A DNA stretch of 62,845 bases from Mesotaenium endlicherianum (Eukaryota; Streptophyta; Zygnematophyceae; Zygnematales; Mesotaeniaceae). The position numbers were made by a program, and so were the translations under genes. Below are positions 1-9,510 of this stretch, in pieces. The DNA lies in NCBI GenBank assembly GCA_009602735.1, contig WELA01004236.1, positions 1 to 62,845 of the forward strand, given 5' to 3'. The first letter of the stretch is position 1; every line of letters starts with the position of its first letter. Below the pieces are notes generated by a model that did no database searches, was not told where the DNA came from, and worked only from the letters and a program-made list of their open reading frames with translations.

Positions 1-128
1 ACCCATACTACAAAATTTCAAAGAGCAAAATGATAACCAGTTGAAAATGTTCTAATTAAGACGAAACGTTAATGATATTTTTTATAATCTCAACGTGCTT
101 TCTACGGATGTTCATAAAATATAGTTTT

Positions 129-170
129 AATAGCCCAAGAACTGAAATTACAATCAATTCTTGAGCTATT
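129..170 (-). terminator. Hairpin terminator after the GG-leader peptide gene
   Basis: The arms at 129-141 and 158-170 are complementary over 13 positions with one mismatch or wobble, around a 16-nt loop. On the minus strand the hairpin lies directly after the stop at 177-179 and is followed by an A/T-rich stretch. It probably ends the transcript of the small peptide gene. Confidence 0.55.
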
Positions 171-176
171 AACCAG

Positions 177-346
177 TTATTGTCTATTCTTGTAGTAGCA
201 AGATGCTGTGTAAACAAGAGCGATTAATCCGCCAAACGCAGGAATAGTAAATCCTGCAACCAATCCTTGCACAGCACAGTCGGTGAACGTGCGTCCGTTT
301 GTCCACCAACTAACAATTGCATTTCTTCATTTTGTATTTTTTTCAT
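177..346 (-). pseudogene. Double-glycine-leader small peptide gene, frame-broken (bacteriocin-like)
   Basis: An ATG at 346 opens a 15-residue leader, MKKIQNEEMQLLVGG, which has the form of a double-glycine secretion leader cut by C39-peptidase ABC exporters. In this frame the peptide then runs into a charged, unpromising 25-residue tail and stops at 224. A different frame of the same strand, open from just before the GG codons to a stop at 177, encodes a far more plausible core: about 40 residues, glycine- and alanine-rich and hydrophobic, with two Cys, one near each end (TDCAVQGL and TASCYY). That frame has no ATG of its own downstream of a TGA at about 330. The simplest reading is one gene with a single-base indel at about 300-305, caused by mutation, sequencing error, or much less likely by programmed slippage. 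It runs in the same direction as the kinase gene ending at 423. The bacteriocin or pheromone role is inferred from the leader and core type only; no exporter or immunity gene is visible here. Confidence 0.55.
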
Positions 347-422
347 TTTGATACTATTAAATATAATCTTCACCTGTCTAACGCCTTGAATCAGCAGCCG
401 TTCTTCAAATTAAGACAGTCCC

Positions 423-3400
423 TCACTTGGCTTGGGAAGACGATAACGAAACAGTAATCAACGGTAGCCGCACAAAAAAAGTACTCCCTACCCCTTCCGT
501 TGTTTCAAACCATATCTGTCCGTTGGCGTTTTCCACAATGCCGCGGCAGATGGCCAGTCCGAGTCCCGTTCCGGATGATTTGGTGGTAAAATTGGGAGTA
601 AAAATATCATCTCGCAAGGCAGCCGGCACACCACCTGAATTGTCCTGCACCGATATTAATAATTGACCGAATTCTACCTGCTGGTTGATATGTATCTCTA
701 TTTTGCTTCCCGGATCTTCGTTTGCCTCAATGGCATTTTGCAGCAAGTTGGTGAACAGACGGCTCATTTGTGTTTTATCTGAATACACCAGGTAATGTTC
801 CCGCGGCTTTTGCCAGTGGATCTTTACACGCGGATTGGCTTCATACAGGCGAAGCAATGACGACAATACTCCCATGATATCCAGTTTCTCCATGCGGGCA
901 TTACCGATATTGGCAAACTGCGAGAAATCGCCTGCGATCTTCGATAACTGATCGATCTGCTCTATGAGGGTAATGGCCATGTTGGCCGACAACTCCTTCA
1001 CATTGGGTGCGCCACTCTGAATAGCTTTCTGCAGGTACTGGATACTCAGCTTCATGGGCGTAAGCGGATTCTTGATCTCATGCGCTACCTGCCGTGCCAT
1101 TTCGCGCCAGGCGCCTTCCCGCTCGCTTTTGGCCAGTGACTGCGCACTCTGATCCAACTCTCTCACCATTTTATTATATTCCGATACCAGCATGCCCAGT
1201 TCGTCGTCACGATCCCACTGGATCTCTTCATTGGTCTTGCCCAGGTTCACCTCGCGCATTTTTTCACCAATGAGGTTGAAGGAATCCGTAATGCGACTGG
1301 TAAGGAAGAACGCGATGGCCCCTGCAACCAGGAATATAAAGGCATTCAAATAAATGAGCGTAGCGAGGAAACCGGATATCTCCTGGTCCAGCTCATTTTG
1401 CGAGTTCAGGTAAGGAATGTTGAGGTAAGCATAGGTAGTGCCATCTTCATTGATCAGCGGCACATAAATGCTCAGGTATTCAAAAGAGCCGATCTTTTCC
1501 GATTGAATATAGCGGATACTGTGCTCATCATGCATTTGTTGAAAAGCCGCGGGATCCATTTGTTCACTCAGCAACCGTTTATTATAAATGTATGGCTGGG
1601 TAGACACTTTTAAGTTGCCATTGACATCATAGAAATTGATATCAACATTGTGCAGGTCGGAAATATCCGATATGACCTTGTTCAACTGATCGCCGGCAAC
1701 GCTCACATTGCTCGTATTGATCACATCGTCGAAGATCAGTTGCGGCGTCATTTTATTGTTGATCTCGTTGGCCATTACCTGGATCGACTTCGACAGTTTT
1801 TCCTCGTTGTTGTTATTGAACCTGAAAATGAAGAACGAAATAGTTGACACACCGATCACCAGGAATGAGAATACGCTTAGAAAAATAATCGTTGCCTGTA
1901 TCTGTGAACGGATATTGAGCAGGAAAATAGACCGGATACCGCTCCACTTGAACCGCGCCCGCACCAGGTTGCTGCATAGATGAAACAGGAAAATGATACA
2001 AAGGAAAGAACAGAACAGGTAAGCGAAAAAGGTGATGAACTCGGTAAACCAGGCGCTTTTCTTCACTACCACCACTTCTTTATCGCCACCGGTATTATAC
2101 CACAATTCGCTGTATCCGGGTGGTTTCTTATAGGTGAAGTCCAGTCCCGGCATCTCAGCCCTGGTAAGCTTTAAAGGAAAATTATAATTATTGAAATGGT
2201 TGATCAGCTTGCCTCTGTTGTATATGGCATAAGCATAGCTGGTATTGAGGTCTGAAGAAATATCCTGCGACTGGCTGAATAATTCCGGGTAAAGCGCCTC
2301 ACTTTTGTATCGCCTCGATTTGATGGTTACATAAAGATATCCCAGTGTTTGATCGTTGTTTTTTATGGCCTTCTGGTAGAGATAGCTGAAGCCATTGGCG
2401 GCATTATCGTAGCTGTACAACCCTTCTATAGCCGTGGGTTTGGACTTATTGAGGATGATCGTTTTGATGGCCGCATAAGAAGTTGAATCTTCATTATACA
2501 ATGGATGGAACAAACTATCGTACGTGTAAATGCGCGTATCGTATTTATTGAGATAACCCGAAAAATTCTGATTGATCAGGCTGTCTTTGATGAATTTGTT
2601 GGTGTATTCGCTTTCAAACCGGTGAAAATTACTGAGCAGGAAACGGTCATTGAAACTATTCGCGGCAATATTCAACAGGCTTTCACCAGAAGGATCGGTT
2701 TGTACGGCCAGTTGTTCTGCAATTTTTTTTCTTTGTGCCAACTCCAGTACTTTATTCTGATACATCACAATAGCGGAAATCGATAAAGTGAAGATCATCA
2801 CCCAGAAAATGAAAAAAGAAGACTGCAACAGCGGAATACCCATATCCGCTTTCCGTGCATTCAGCAGCAGCAGGTAAGCGATCAGCCAGGCCAGGATCAC
2901 CAGGTCTATGGCTATATCATTAAGCGAAACAAAAGCCAGCAGGTATGCAAAGCCTGTGATGGCTACCGCCGCCATCTGGTAATAAAGCGGCACAGCTGCA
3001 TCGGTGAGGGGTTTTACCACGATCTGTGAAAAATGATAAAAGCTGAGCACCAGTAAGCATAGAATTACAAAACAGATGACGCTGTAAATGGTGAGGCTGA
3101 AAAAGCTGGTTACGTCCATCGATATCTTGGAATCCTGTACCAGGCTCTTGATGATGCCAGCCAGCAAAAGACAGGTTACAGTAAGCAGGGCCAACCCGCC
3201 ATAATGACGAACAGGTGCAGGGGGAGGCTTTTTAAACCAGCCCTTGTGGTCGTTGTGGAATTTATAAAAGCTGAGCATCCAGAAAAGCAGGATGGCATTC
3301 ACCAGCAGGTCGCCCAACGAAGGGTGCAGGAAGTTGGATGCATAGATTGTTGGATCGAAGAGTGGGAGTTTACTGTAATCCAGCGGGAAGTTGACCTGGT

Positions 3401-4193
3401 ATGTGATCAGCCTGATCAGGAAAACCACTGTTAGCAGGAAAAGGAACCCGCTCCGGAAACCGATCCGATCTACCAGTTCCTGTGCAATCATATTAAAAAA
3501 CACCAACAGTAAGATCACCGCCAATACCCGTAAAACAATGGTTACACTATCATAGGCGATGAAAGATCTTCCTGCTTTCATTTTGATGCTAAAGATCTCT
3601 TTGCCTGCACTATTGAGGATGGGGATCGCATCCTTATCAAAATTGATCTCATATTGTTTGCCCAGCCCCGGGTAATGTGCAAAATCCGATTTCAGGTACT
3701 TGTTCTCTATGAAATAAGCCCAACGAATGGGTACCAGCCCTAAAACCGTGAGCTTCTGCCCCTTCAATTGAACGGTGCGTTTGATCAATTCAAAGTCGCC
3801 ATTCTGCTTAACCGAAAAATAATTTCCATCGGGCTGGTGCAGGTCCTCGGAGTTCACATACATGCGATTGGTATTCCAATAATGCAATGTCTGCGTACCG
3901 CCTCCATCTGTCAGGTACAAAAAAAGCCCGAAGCTTTCCTGCCTGGTCTTTTGTTTCAACTTTTCATCGGCAGAATCCTTTACGAGTTTAGTCAGCAGGT
4001 CTTTCTCCGATAACAGCTCATTCAGCCTGGCTTCCTGTTGTGCCAGCGATCCCTCCAGCCGGTGTTTTACTTTCTCGGGTGAGGAATTATAGTTCCAGTA
4101 ATTGATGAAAATAAAAGAGAGGGTATACAGCCAGGCGGCTGTAATGATCAGGTATCCATGCCTGTATATAGCTTTTTTCAGTGTACGGATCAA
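423..4193 (-). CDS. Large multi-pass sensor histidine kinase, NtrY-like
   Basis: A membrane histidine kinase of 1256 residues, much longer than a typical sensor kinase. A first helix (about residues 14-32) is followed by an extracytoplasmic stretch, a block of several helices (about 215-470), a second extracytoplasmic region, a helix near 740-765, a third extracytoplasmic region, and a last helix leading into a HAMP linker. The catalytic end is complete: H-box AHEIKNPLTPMKL with the phosphoacceptor at about His1038, N-box NLLQNAIEAN, G1 DNSGGVP near 1184 and G2 GTGLGLA near 1208. This H-box and layout are typical of NtrY-like kinases, whose usual partners are sigma-54-type response regulators. 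One such regulator lies at 56846-58006, but pairing across 53 kb is speculation. The ATG overlaps the mazG stop by 4 bases, so the two are translationally coupled. The signal sensed is unknown. Confidence 0.9.
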   Translation of the reverse strand: MIRTLKKAIYRHGYLIITAAWLYTLSFIFINYWNYNSSPEKVKHRLEGSLAQQEARLNELLSEKDLLTKLVKDSADEKLKQKTRQESFGLFLYLTDGGGTQTLHYWNTNRMYVNSEDLHQPDGNYFSVKQNGDFELIKRTVQLKGQKLTVLGLVPIRWAYFIENKYLKSDFAHYPGLGKQYEINFDKDAIPILNSAGKEIFSIKMKAGRSFIAYDSVTIVLRVLAVILLLVFFNMIAQELVDRIGFRSGFLFLLTVVFLIRLITYQVNFPLDYSKLPLFDPTIYASNFLHPSLGDLLVNAILLFWMLSFYKFHNDHKGWFKKPPPAPVRHYGGLALLTVTCLLLAGIIKSLVQDSKISMDVTSFFSLTIYSVICFVILCLLVLSFYHFSQIVVKPLTDAAVPLYYQMAAVAITGFAYLLAFVSLNDIAIDLVILAWLIAYLLLLNARKADMGIPLLQSSFFIFWVMIFTLSISAIVMYQNKVLELAQRKKIAEQLAVQTDPSGESLLNIAANSFNDRFLLSNFHRFESEYTNKFIKDSLINQNFSGYLNKYDTRIYTYDSLFHPLYNEDSTSYAAIKTIILNKSKPTAIEGLYSYDNAANGFSYLYQKAIKNNDQTLGYLYVTIKSRRYKSEALYPELFSQSQDISSDLNTSYAYAIYNRGKLINHFNNYNFPLKLTRAEMPGLDFTYKKPPGYSELWYNTGGDKEVVVVKKSAWFTEFITFFAYLFCSFLCIIFLFHLCSNLVRARFKWSGIRSIFLLNIRSQIQATIIFLSVFSFLVIGVSTISFFIFRFNNNNEEKLSKSIQVMANEINNKMTPQLIFDDVINTSNVSVAGDQLNKVISDISDLHNVDINFYDVNGNLKVSTQPYIYNKRLLSEQMDPAAFQQMHDEHSIRYIQSEKIGSFEYLSIYVPLINEDGTTYAYLNIPYLNSQNELDQEISGFLATLIYLNAFIFLVAGAIAFFLTSRITDSFNLIGEKMREVNLGKTNEEIQWDRDDELGMLVSEYNKMVRELDQSAQSLAKSEREGAWREMARQVAHEIKNPLTPMKLSIQYLQKAIQSGAPNVKELSANMAITLIEQIDQLSKIAGDFSQFANIGNARMEKLDIMGVLSSLLRLYEANPRVKIHWQKPREHYLVYSDKTQMSRLFTNLLQNAIEANEDPGSKIEIHINQQVEFGQLLISVQDNSGGVPAALRDDIFTPNFTTKSSGTGLGLAICRGIVENANGQIWFETTEGVGSTFFVRLPLITVSLSSSQAK

Positions 4194-4984
4194 CTATGGT
4201 GCTTTTGTTTTTTGACTTCATTCCAGATGGCGTCCATTTCGGCGAGCGACAAACCGGCGAGGTTTTTACCTTGTTGCGCGGCAATGGTTTCCATCTGCTG
4301 AAAACGCCGGATAAACTTCTTATTGGTCTTTTCCAGTGCGGCTTCGGGATCGATATGCAAAAACCGTGCATAATTTACCAGGCTGAAGAGCAGGTCGCCA
4401 AACTCCTCTTCTATCCGGTCCTGCTCGTTTTGTTGAACCGCTTCCTGCAACTCGTTCGACTCTTCCTCCACTTTCTTCCAGACATCTGCTTTGTTCTCCC
4501 ATTCAAAACCTACTTGTTTGGCTTTCTCCTGGATACGAACGGCTTTCACCACTGAGGGCAGCGAACGTGGTACCCCGCTCAGTACGGATTTTTTGAGCTC
4601 GCCTTTTTCATTCCGCTCCTGTAGTTTCAATTGCTCCCAGTTCCTTTTAACGTCTTCTTCATCGTTAACCTTTATATCTCCGTAAATATGCGGATGACGA
4701 TGGATCAGTTTGTCGCACACGCTGTTGATGGCCTCGGGCAAAGTGAAGCGATTTTGCTCCGTGCCTATTTTAGCATAGAACAACAGATGCAGCATGATAT
4801 CCCCCAATTCTTCCTTGATACCCGGCCAGTTCTCATCGGTGATGGCATCGGCCAGCTCATAGGTTTCCTCAATGGTCATGTGACGCAGGGTATGAATGGT
4901 CTGTTTTCTGTCCCAGGGGCATTGCTCCCGCAATTCATCCATGATCTTCACCAGCCGCATGAAGCTGTTTGCTGTTTCTTCCAT
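4190..4984 (-). CDS. mazG: MazG nucleoside triphosphate pyrophosphohydrolase
   Basis: This 264-residue protein hydrolyses (d)NTPs to NMP and pyrophosphate and is a house-cleaning enzyme. It has the two tandem MazG domains of the E. coli type. The first carries EETYE (39-43) with EELGD (58-62), and the second carries VEEESNELQEA followed by EEEFGDLLFSL; these acidic clusters bind Mg2+. Both domains look intact. The gene sits between the DUF3667 gene upstream (9-nt gap) and the histidine kinase downstream (4-nt overlap), so all three are probably one transcript. The functional link to the kinase is unclear. Confidence 0.95.
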   Translation of the reverse strand: MEETANSFMRLVKIMDELREQCPWDRKQTIHTLRHMTIEETYELADAITDENWPGIKEELGDIMLHLLFYAKIGTEQNRFTLPEAINSVCDKLIHRHPHIYGDIKVNDEEDVKRNWEQLKLQERNEKGELKKSVLSGVPRSLPSVVKAVRIQEKAKQVGFEWENKADVWKKVEEESNELQEAVQQNEQDRIEEEFGDLLFSLVNYARFLHIDPEAALEKTNKKFIRRFQQMETIAAQQGKNLAGLSLAEMDAIWNEVKKQKHHS

Positions 4985-4993
4985 AACACTAAA

Positions 4994-5962
4994 TTAAATC
5001 GTAAACGCTGAAAAGGTACCAAAGATCATAAATACGAATAGCATGACCACCAATCCAAGCAATAAAGACAGAAAATATTTGAAGAATGTTTTCTTCGGCG
5101 ATTGCCCGTAAAACCCGCGCATTGCTTTGTATCCATAAAACAGGATGAGCAATGAGAACACATCAGACAGCAGTTTGTTCGCATCCCAATGAAAAAGACT
5201 GAAAAAACTGCCCAGCAGCAGTGAAACCAGTATCATGATGAAAATAGCACAATACAGGTGAAGGGTATATACCACATGGTTCACATAATAGAATTGTTTG
5301 CGTCTTATGTATAATAAAGATAGTGCCAGCGAGAAAAGAGGAAGTGATACAAACAGCATTTGCGGGAACAAATGGGTGAACTTCTCCACCATTGCCTCTA
5401 TAACGCCTTTAGGATCCTGGCGGTATTTGTCGTAAAAACCAAGTGCCCGATGGGTTACTGCCCGCTCGATCCGACCATCTCTTTTTGTTTCCGGCAGGGT
5501 ATTCTGTGCTGAATCATATTGTTTGCTAGAATAAACTTTCGCATTATCAGCCTTATCGCTTTTCCTTTCCACTTCAGATTTTAAACTGCTGCTTATCGAA
5601 TCAACCGTATGCTTCTTCGATTCATTGTAAGTGAACGAAGTGTGTCGTCCATAAAAGCTGAAAAAAATGAGGAAAAAGAAAGCCGAGGTAAACACATACA
5701 TCTTTACAGGGTGCAAGTACCCGGCACGGCGTCCCTTGAAATATTCCCTCGATAAAAATCCCGGCCGGAACAACAGGTACTTAAGCGTGCTGAAAAACTT
5801 ACCGTCGAAATGCGTGAGATCGTATATAAAATGCGTGGTCAGGTGCCAGAAACTTTCTTTGGGCTCAATATTCTCCTGTCCGCATTCATGGCAATACCGG
5901 CCATGCAGCAGGCTGCCACAGTTCAGGCAAACTTTTTCCTTTCGTTCAGGGAAATGCGACAC
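4994..5962 (-). CDS. DUF3667 domain membrane protein with N-terminal zinc ribbon
   Basis: A 322-residue protein that opens with a four-cysteine zinc ribbon (CLNCGSLLHGRYCHECGQ, residues 17-34). The conserved DUF3667 stretch follows (FDGKFFSTLKYLLFRPG, YLHPVKMYVFTSAFFF), then a polar, probably loop region at about 125-185, and four or so membrane helices to the C-terminus. Family members are common in Bacteroidota and have no established function. It is the first gene of the minus-strand group DUF3667-mazG-kinase and is transcribed divergently from the YD-repeat gene at 6078. Confidence 0.88.
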   Translation of the reverse strand: MSHFPERKEKVCLNCGSLLHGRYCHECGQENIEPKESFWHLTTHFIYDLTHFDGKFFSTLKYLLFRPGFLSREYFKGRRAGYLHPVKMYVFTSAFFFLIFFSFYGRHTSFTYNESKKHTVDSISSSLKSEVERKSDKADNAKVYSSKQYDSAQNTLPETKRDGRIERAVTHRALGFYDKYRQDPKGVIEAMVEKFTHLFPQMLFVSLPLFSLALSLLYIRRKQFYYVNHVVYTLHLYCAIFIMILVSLLLGSFFSLFHWDANKLLSDVFSLLILFYGYKAMRGFYGQSPKKTFFKYFLSLLLGLVVMLFVFMIFGTFSAFTI

Positions 5963-6077
5963 TTGTTAATGTTTAACTAAAAATACAGAACTAATTGATA
6001 GTTGCAAGGCCCCACCCATTTTCCTTTTTTTGAATGTTGATAACTGTCACTGTACATTTGGGAAAAAAAATCGGCAG

Positions 6078-6911
6078 ATGAAAGGGCTCCAGCTACTGGC
6101 ATTATTGGCTTTGATCCATACCGGCTGTTTCGCACAGTATTATTACAACGACCTCGTTTCGATACAGCAAGGCGCGGCTCAATACAAGATCCTCCGCAAC
6201 AATAAAGTAAAAACCTTCAAGGTGGTGAGCTATGACGCCGACGACCAGCCGGCCGAAGGCTTTTCCCTGGAGCAGGAGATCAGCCTGGACGGCAAAAAGA
6301 TCACCATCACCGATGCTTCCATCAGCGGGAAAAAGAGCGTTACTGTTAACACTTATGAGCTGGGCCGGCTGAAAAAAGCAGTAGCAAGCGGTAACCGGAT
6401 TGAAAACAAGACCGATTACCAGTACGACGATAAAGGGCGGTTGATCAAAATAACCCTCACCACATCCGACACTTCCATGAAATATACCAGTGTTGAAACG
6501 CATGAATGGGTATACGATGAAAAAGGACAGCCGGCTTCTATGTTGCGTGTAAAAAGCGGGACAGACAGCACTTTCGTGAGTTTTGTGCGGGATGAGCAGG
6601 GCAATATAGCAGAAGAGCACTGGAAAAGAAAAGGGTCGGCACCCGAAGTCTATTATTACTATTACAATGCGAAGAATGAGCTCACCGATATTGTCCGGTA
6701 CAACAGCAAACTGAAAAAATTATTGCCCGACTTTTTATTCGAATACGATAATACGGGCCGCCTCAGCCAGATGACGCAGGTATTGCTGGGCAACAATAAT
6801 TATTATACCTGGAAATACACATACAACGAAAAGGGCCTGAAACAGAAAGAGAGTTGTTTTGACAAAAGCCAGAAGAAGGCAGGCACTATTGAATACGTGT
6901 ACACTTATTAA
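6078..6911 (+). CDS. Secreted YD-repeat (RHS-like) protein
   Basis: A protein of about 277 residues. I chose the ATG at 6078 over an upstream in-frame ATG at 6030 because it begins a clean signal peptide, MKGLQLLALLALIHTGCFAQ. The mature part consists largely of repeated units of the YD type: YQYDDKGRLIKI, EWVYDEKGQPASM, FVRDEQGNIAEE, YYNAKNELTDI, FEYDNTGRLSQM, YTYNEKGLKQKE. These form a beta-sheet module of the RHS family. There is no RHS core, toxin domain or sorting signal, so it is probably a small periplasmic or surface protein. No enzymatic motif is visible. Confidence 0.75.
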   Translation: MKGLQLLALLALIHTGCFAQYYYNDLVSIQQGAAQYKILRNNKVKTFKVVSYDADDQPAEGFSLEQEISLDGKKITITDASISGKKSVTVNTYELGRLKKAVASGNRIENKTDYQYDDKGRLIKITLTTSDTSMKYTSVETHEWVYDEKGQPASMLRVKSGTDSTFVSFVRDEQGNIAEEHWKRKGSAPEVYYYYYNAKNELTDIVRYNSKLKKLLPDFLFEYDNTGRLSQMTQVLLGNNNYYTWKYTYNEKGLKQKESCFDKSQKKAGTIEYVYTY

Positions 6912-6916
6912 AAAGA

Positions 6917-6996
6917 CGTCATCCCGAGCGAGCGAAGCGAGTCGAGGGACCTGCTTGAACATTCAGGCAGATCCCTCGGCTGCGCTCGGGATGACG
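6917..6996. repeat. REP-like palindrome, copy 1
   Basis: An imperfect hairpin whose outer arms (6917-6929 and 6984-6996) and inner arms (GAGGGACCTGC against GCAGATCCCTC) pair. It contains the core GAGCGAGCGAAGCGAGTCGA, which recurs unchanged in the element at 32871-32998. It lies in the convergent gap between the YD-repeat gene (ends 6911) and the symporter gene (ends 7031), so it may also act as a two-way terminator. Confidence 0.8.
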
Positions 6997-7030
6997 ATTG
7001 ATGAAAAAGAGATGACGGTCAATTAAAAAT

Positions 7031-8701
7031 TTACCAGAATAAAGTATACAGGGCAACCAGTAACCCGCCAACGATCAGGGCGCCGGCAGCAAAACTTTTA
7101 TTCATACCAAACATTTTGGTATCTATTTCCAGTCCCTTCATTTCTACTCCCCTTCTCCGGTCGATCATACTGATGATATACATACCGATAATGCAGAACA
7201 GGAATACAATGCCCATCCTGTCGAGGAATGGTATCTCATAAACCCCATCGGCATTGGCTTTGGAAAAGCCGGAGGAAGCGAGGAAAGAAAGGTCCATGAA
7301 ACCAGGCAGCTTCTTGAAAAGGATCGAGAGGCCGAACCCGCCAACTGTAGCAAACAAAGCGGCATTGGAGCTGGTCTTTTTCCAGAAAAAGCCCAGGAAG
7401 AACATGGCGAAAATACCCGGCGACACAAATCCGGTGTATTCCTGGATGAACTGAAACCCTCCTTTTTTATCGATGCCCAGCATGGGGGCAATGATCAAAG
7501 CCAGGATCATGGCAAGGATAATGGTAGCTTTTCCTATCCATACCATTTTCTTCTCATCGGCCTCTTTATTGATCACTTTCTTATAAATGTCGAGGGTAAA
7601 GATGGTGGAAATACTGTTGGCCTTACCCGCAAGGGAAGCTACCACGGCAGCGGTCAATGCTGCAAAGGACAATCCTTTGAGTCCGGCAGGCAACAGGTTC
7701 AACAATACGGGATAGGCTTTATCGGGATTGAGTTCACCACCTTGCATCATTTCGGTCTGGAAGCTGCCTTTCTGGTGCAGTACGAATGCGGCAATACCCG
7801 GCAAACAAACGATCACCGGCATGAGCAGTTTCAGGAAAGCGGCAAAAAGCAAACCACCCCTTGCCGTAGGAAGCGATGCACCCAGCGCTCTTTGCGTAAT
7901 GTACTGGTTACAGCCCCAATAGTTCAGGTTGGCAATCCACATACCTCCTACCAGCACCGTGAGGCCCGGCAGATCGAGGTAGTTGGGATTGTCTTTTTTG
8001 AGGATCATGTGAAAATGATCATCGGCCGAATTCAACAGGTGATGAAAGCCTTTTACGATACCCGTATCACCAAATTTTTCAGATACCAGGTTCAGGGCAA
8101 GATAAGTAGTTACCAATCCGCCCAGTACCAGGAAGAATACCTGGATCACATCGGTGTAACCGATCACTTTCATACCTCCCAGTGTAATGATCACGGCAAA
8201 AATGGCCAGTCCAATCATACAGGCAGTAATGCTGATGCCCGAGATACTGCTGATAGCCAGGGCGCCGAGGTACAAAATAGAAGTGAGGTTCACCACCACA
8301 TACAATAACAACCAGAAAATGGCCATGATCATGGCTACGGTTGAATTGTAACGCTGGTTGAGGAATTGCGGCATGGTATAGATCTTATTCTTCAGGTAGA
8401 TGGGCATGAAGAATACAGCCACAATCAATAAAGTAGCAGCCGCCATCCATTCGTAGGAAGCGATGGCCAGTCCCATTTTAAAACCCGAGCCACTCATACC
8501 AATCATCTGCTCGGCAGATATATTGGAAGCGATGAGTGAGGCGCCGATGGCCCACCATGTGAGCGATCCTTCGGCAAGGAAATAATCTTTTGAACTGGTT
8601 TGCGCTGATTTCTTTTTCTTGTAGACCCAGAAGCCATAAGAGGCCACTACCAGGAAATAAAAGAGAAAGACCAGGTAGTCCAGACTTTGTAATGTTTTCA
8701 T
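7031..8701 (-). CDS. Sodium:solute symporter (SSS family, sugar-type)
   Basis: A 556-residue inner-membrane transporter with about 13-14 hydrophobic helices. It shows features of the SSS/SGLT family: an N-terminal FLAEGSLTWWAIGASLIASNISAEQMIGMSG-type region, a NYWGCNQYITQRALGA segment of the kind seen in bacterial sodium/sugar symporters, and ALTAAVVASLAGKANSISTIF further on. These resemble the sodium/galactose transporter group, so a sugar or sugar-like substrate driven by Na+ is likely, although the exact substrate cannot be read. It stands alone, convergent with the YD-repeat gene and divergent from the HD hydrolase gene. Its stop lies just after the REP-like hairpin region. Confidence 0.9.
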   Translation of the reverse strand: MKTLQSLDYLVFLFYFLVVASYGFWVYKKKKSAQTSSKDYFLAEGSLTWWAIGASLIASNISAEQMIGMSGSGFKMGLAIASYEWMAAATLLIVAVFFMPIYLKNKIYTMPQFLNQRYNSTVAMIMAIFWLLLYVVVNLTSILYLGALAISSISGISITACMIGLAIFAVIITLGGMKVIGYTDVIQVFFLVLGGLVTTYLALNLVSEKFGDTGIVKGFHHLLNSADDHFHMILKKDNPNYLDLPGLTVLVGGMWIANLNYWGCNQYITQRALGASLPTARGGLLFAAFLKLLMPVIVCLPGIAAFVLHQKGSFQTEMMQGGELNPDKAYPVLLNLLPAGLKGLSFAALTAAVVASLAGKANSISTIFTLDIYKKVINKEADEKKMVWIGKATIILAMILALIIAPMLGIDKKGGFQFIQEYTGFVSPGIFAMFFLGFFWKKTSSNAALFATVGGFGLSILFKKLPGFMDLSFLASSGFSKANADGVYEIPFLDRMGIVFLFCIIGMYIISMIDRRRGVEMKGLEIDTKMFGMNKSFAAGALIVGGLLVALYTLFW

Positions 8702-8835
8702 TGGAGCGATCGAAGGTTTGATTGTTACGATTTGGAAATGTAAGCTGAAAGATAAGGATTCATGCTAAAAATAATGTGCAAAATTGCTCAATAGCTCAAT
8801 TCTACCGGCATCCAATTAAGCCGTACTATTGCAGC

Positions 8836-9495
8836 ATGAACAATCCCGAAATCATTGCTGCTACGGTTACCTATGTACAAAAAGAACTGGAAGGTGCAGA
8901 AGGCGGGCACGATTGGTTCCATATAGAAAGGGTATGGAACAATACCAGGCGCATTGCCCAAACCGAGCCGGTGGATCACCTGGTAGTGGAACTGGGCGCC
9001 CTGCTGCATGATATTGCGGATGCCAAATTCCACGGCGGTGATGAAAGTATTGGGCCGCGAAAAGCGGGTCAGTTCCTGGAATTGTTACAGGTACCGGTTG
9101 AAGTGATCGATCATGTCAAAAACATCATCGCACATATTTCTTTCAAAGGTGGCAATTTCGAAGCGGCTTTTCATTCACCCGAACTAGCCGTGGTGCGGGA
9201 TGCCGACCGCCTCGATGCATTAGGAGCCATCGGCATTGCCCGTGCATTTCATTATGGAGGTTTTAAGAACAGGGAGATCTATAATCCTGCTATTCCGCCC
9301 GATCTCAATATGAGTCGTGAAACGTATAAAAAAACCAAGGCTCCTACTATCAACCATTTCTATGAAAAGCTGTTGCTGCTGAAAGACCGCATGCATACAG
9401 AAACAGGCAAGCGCATGGCCCTGGAAAGGCACCGGTTCATGGAAAATTTCCTGGAGCAGTTTTACCGCGAGTGGAATGGGTCCTTATCGGCATAA
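8836..9495 (+). CDS. HD-domain metal-dependent phosphohydrolase
   Basis: About 219 residues from the ATG at 8836. The upstream in-frame ATG at 8776 adds 20 residues that do not look homologous. The HD signature is clear: GHDWFHIERVWNNT gives the first His, LLHDIADAKF the HD pair, and VRDADRLDALGAIGIARAFHYGG the downstream Asp. This is the YedJ-like branch of HD hydrolases, which bind divalent metal and hydrolyse phosphate esters or nucleotides; the substrate is unknown. The gene ends 15 bases before the converging membrane-protein gene. Confidence 0.88.
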   Translation: MNNPEIIAATVTYVQKELEGAEGGHDWFHIERVWNNTRRIAQTEPVDHLVVELGALLHDIADAKFHGGDESIGPRKAGQFLELLQVPVEVIDHVKNIIAHISFKGGNFEAAFHSPELAVVRDADRLDALGAIGIARAFHYGGFKNREIYNPAIPPDLNMSRETYKKTKAPTINHFYEKLLLLKDRMHTETGKRMALERHRFMENFLEQFYREWNGSLSA

Positions 9496-9510
9496 ACCAG
9501 CGAATGAAAG

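Noticed and set aside
7742..8308. Plus-strand open frame of 188 codons in the symporter gene
   Set aside because: His/Gln-rich shadow of transmembrane helices on the minus strand.
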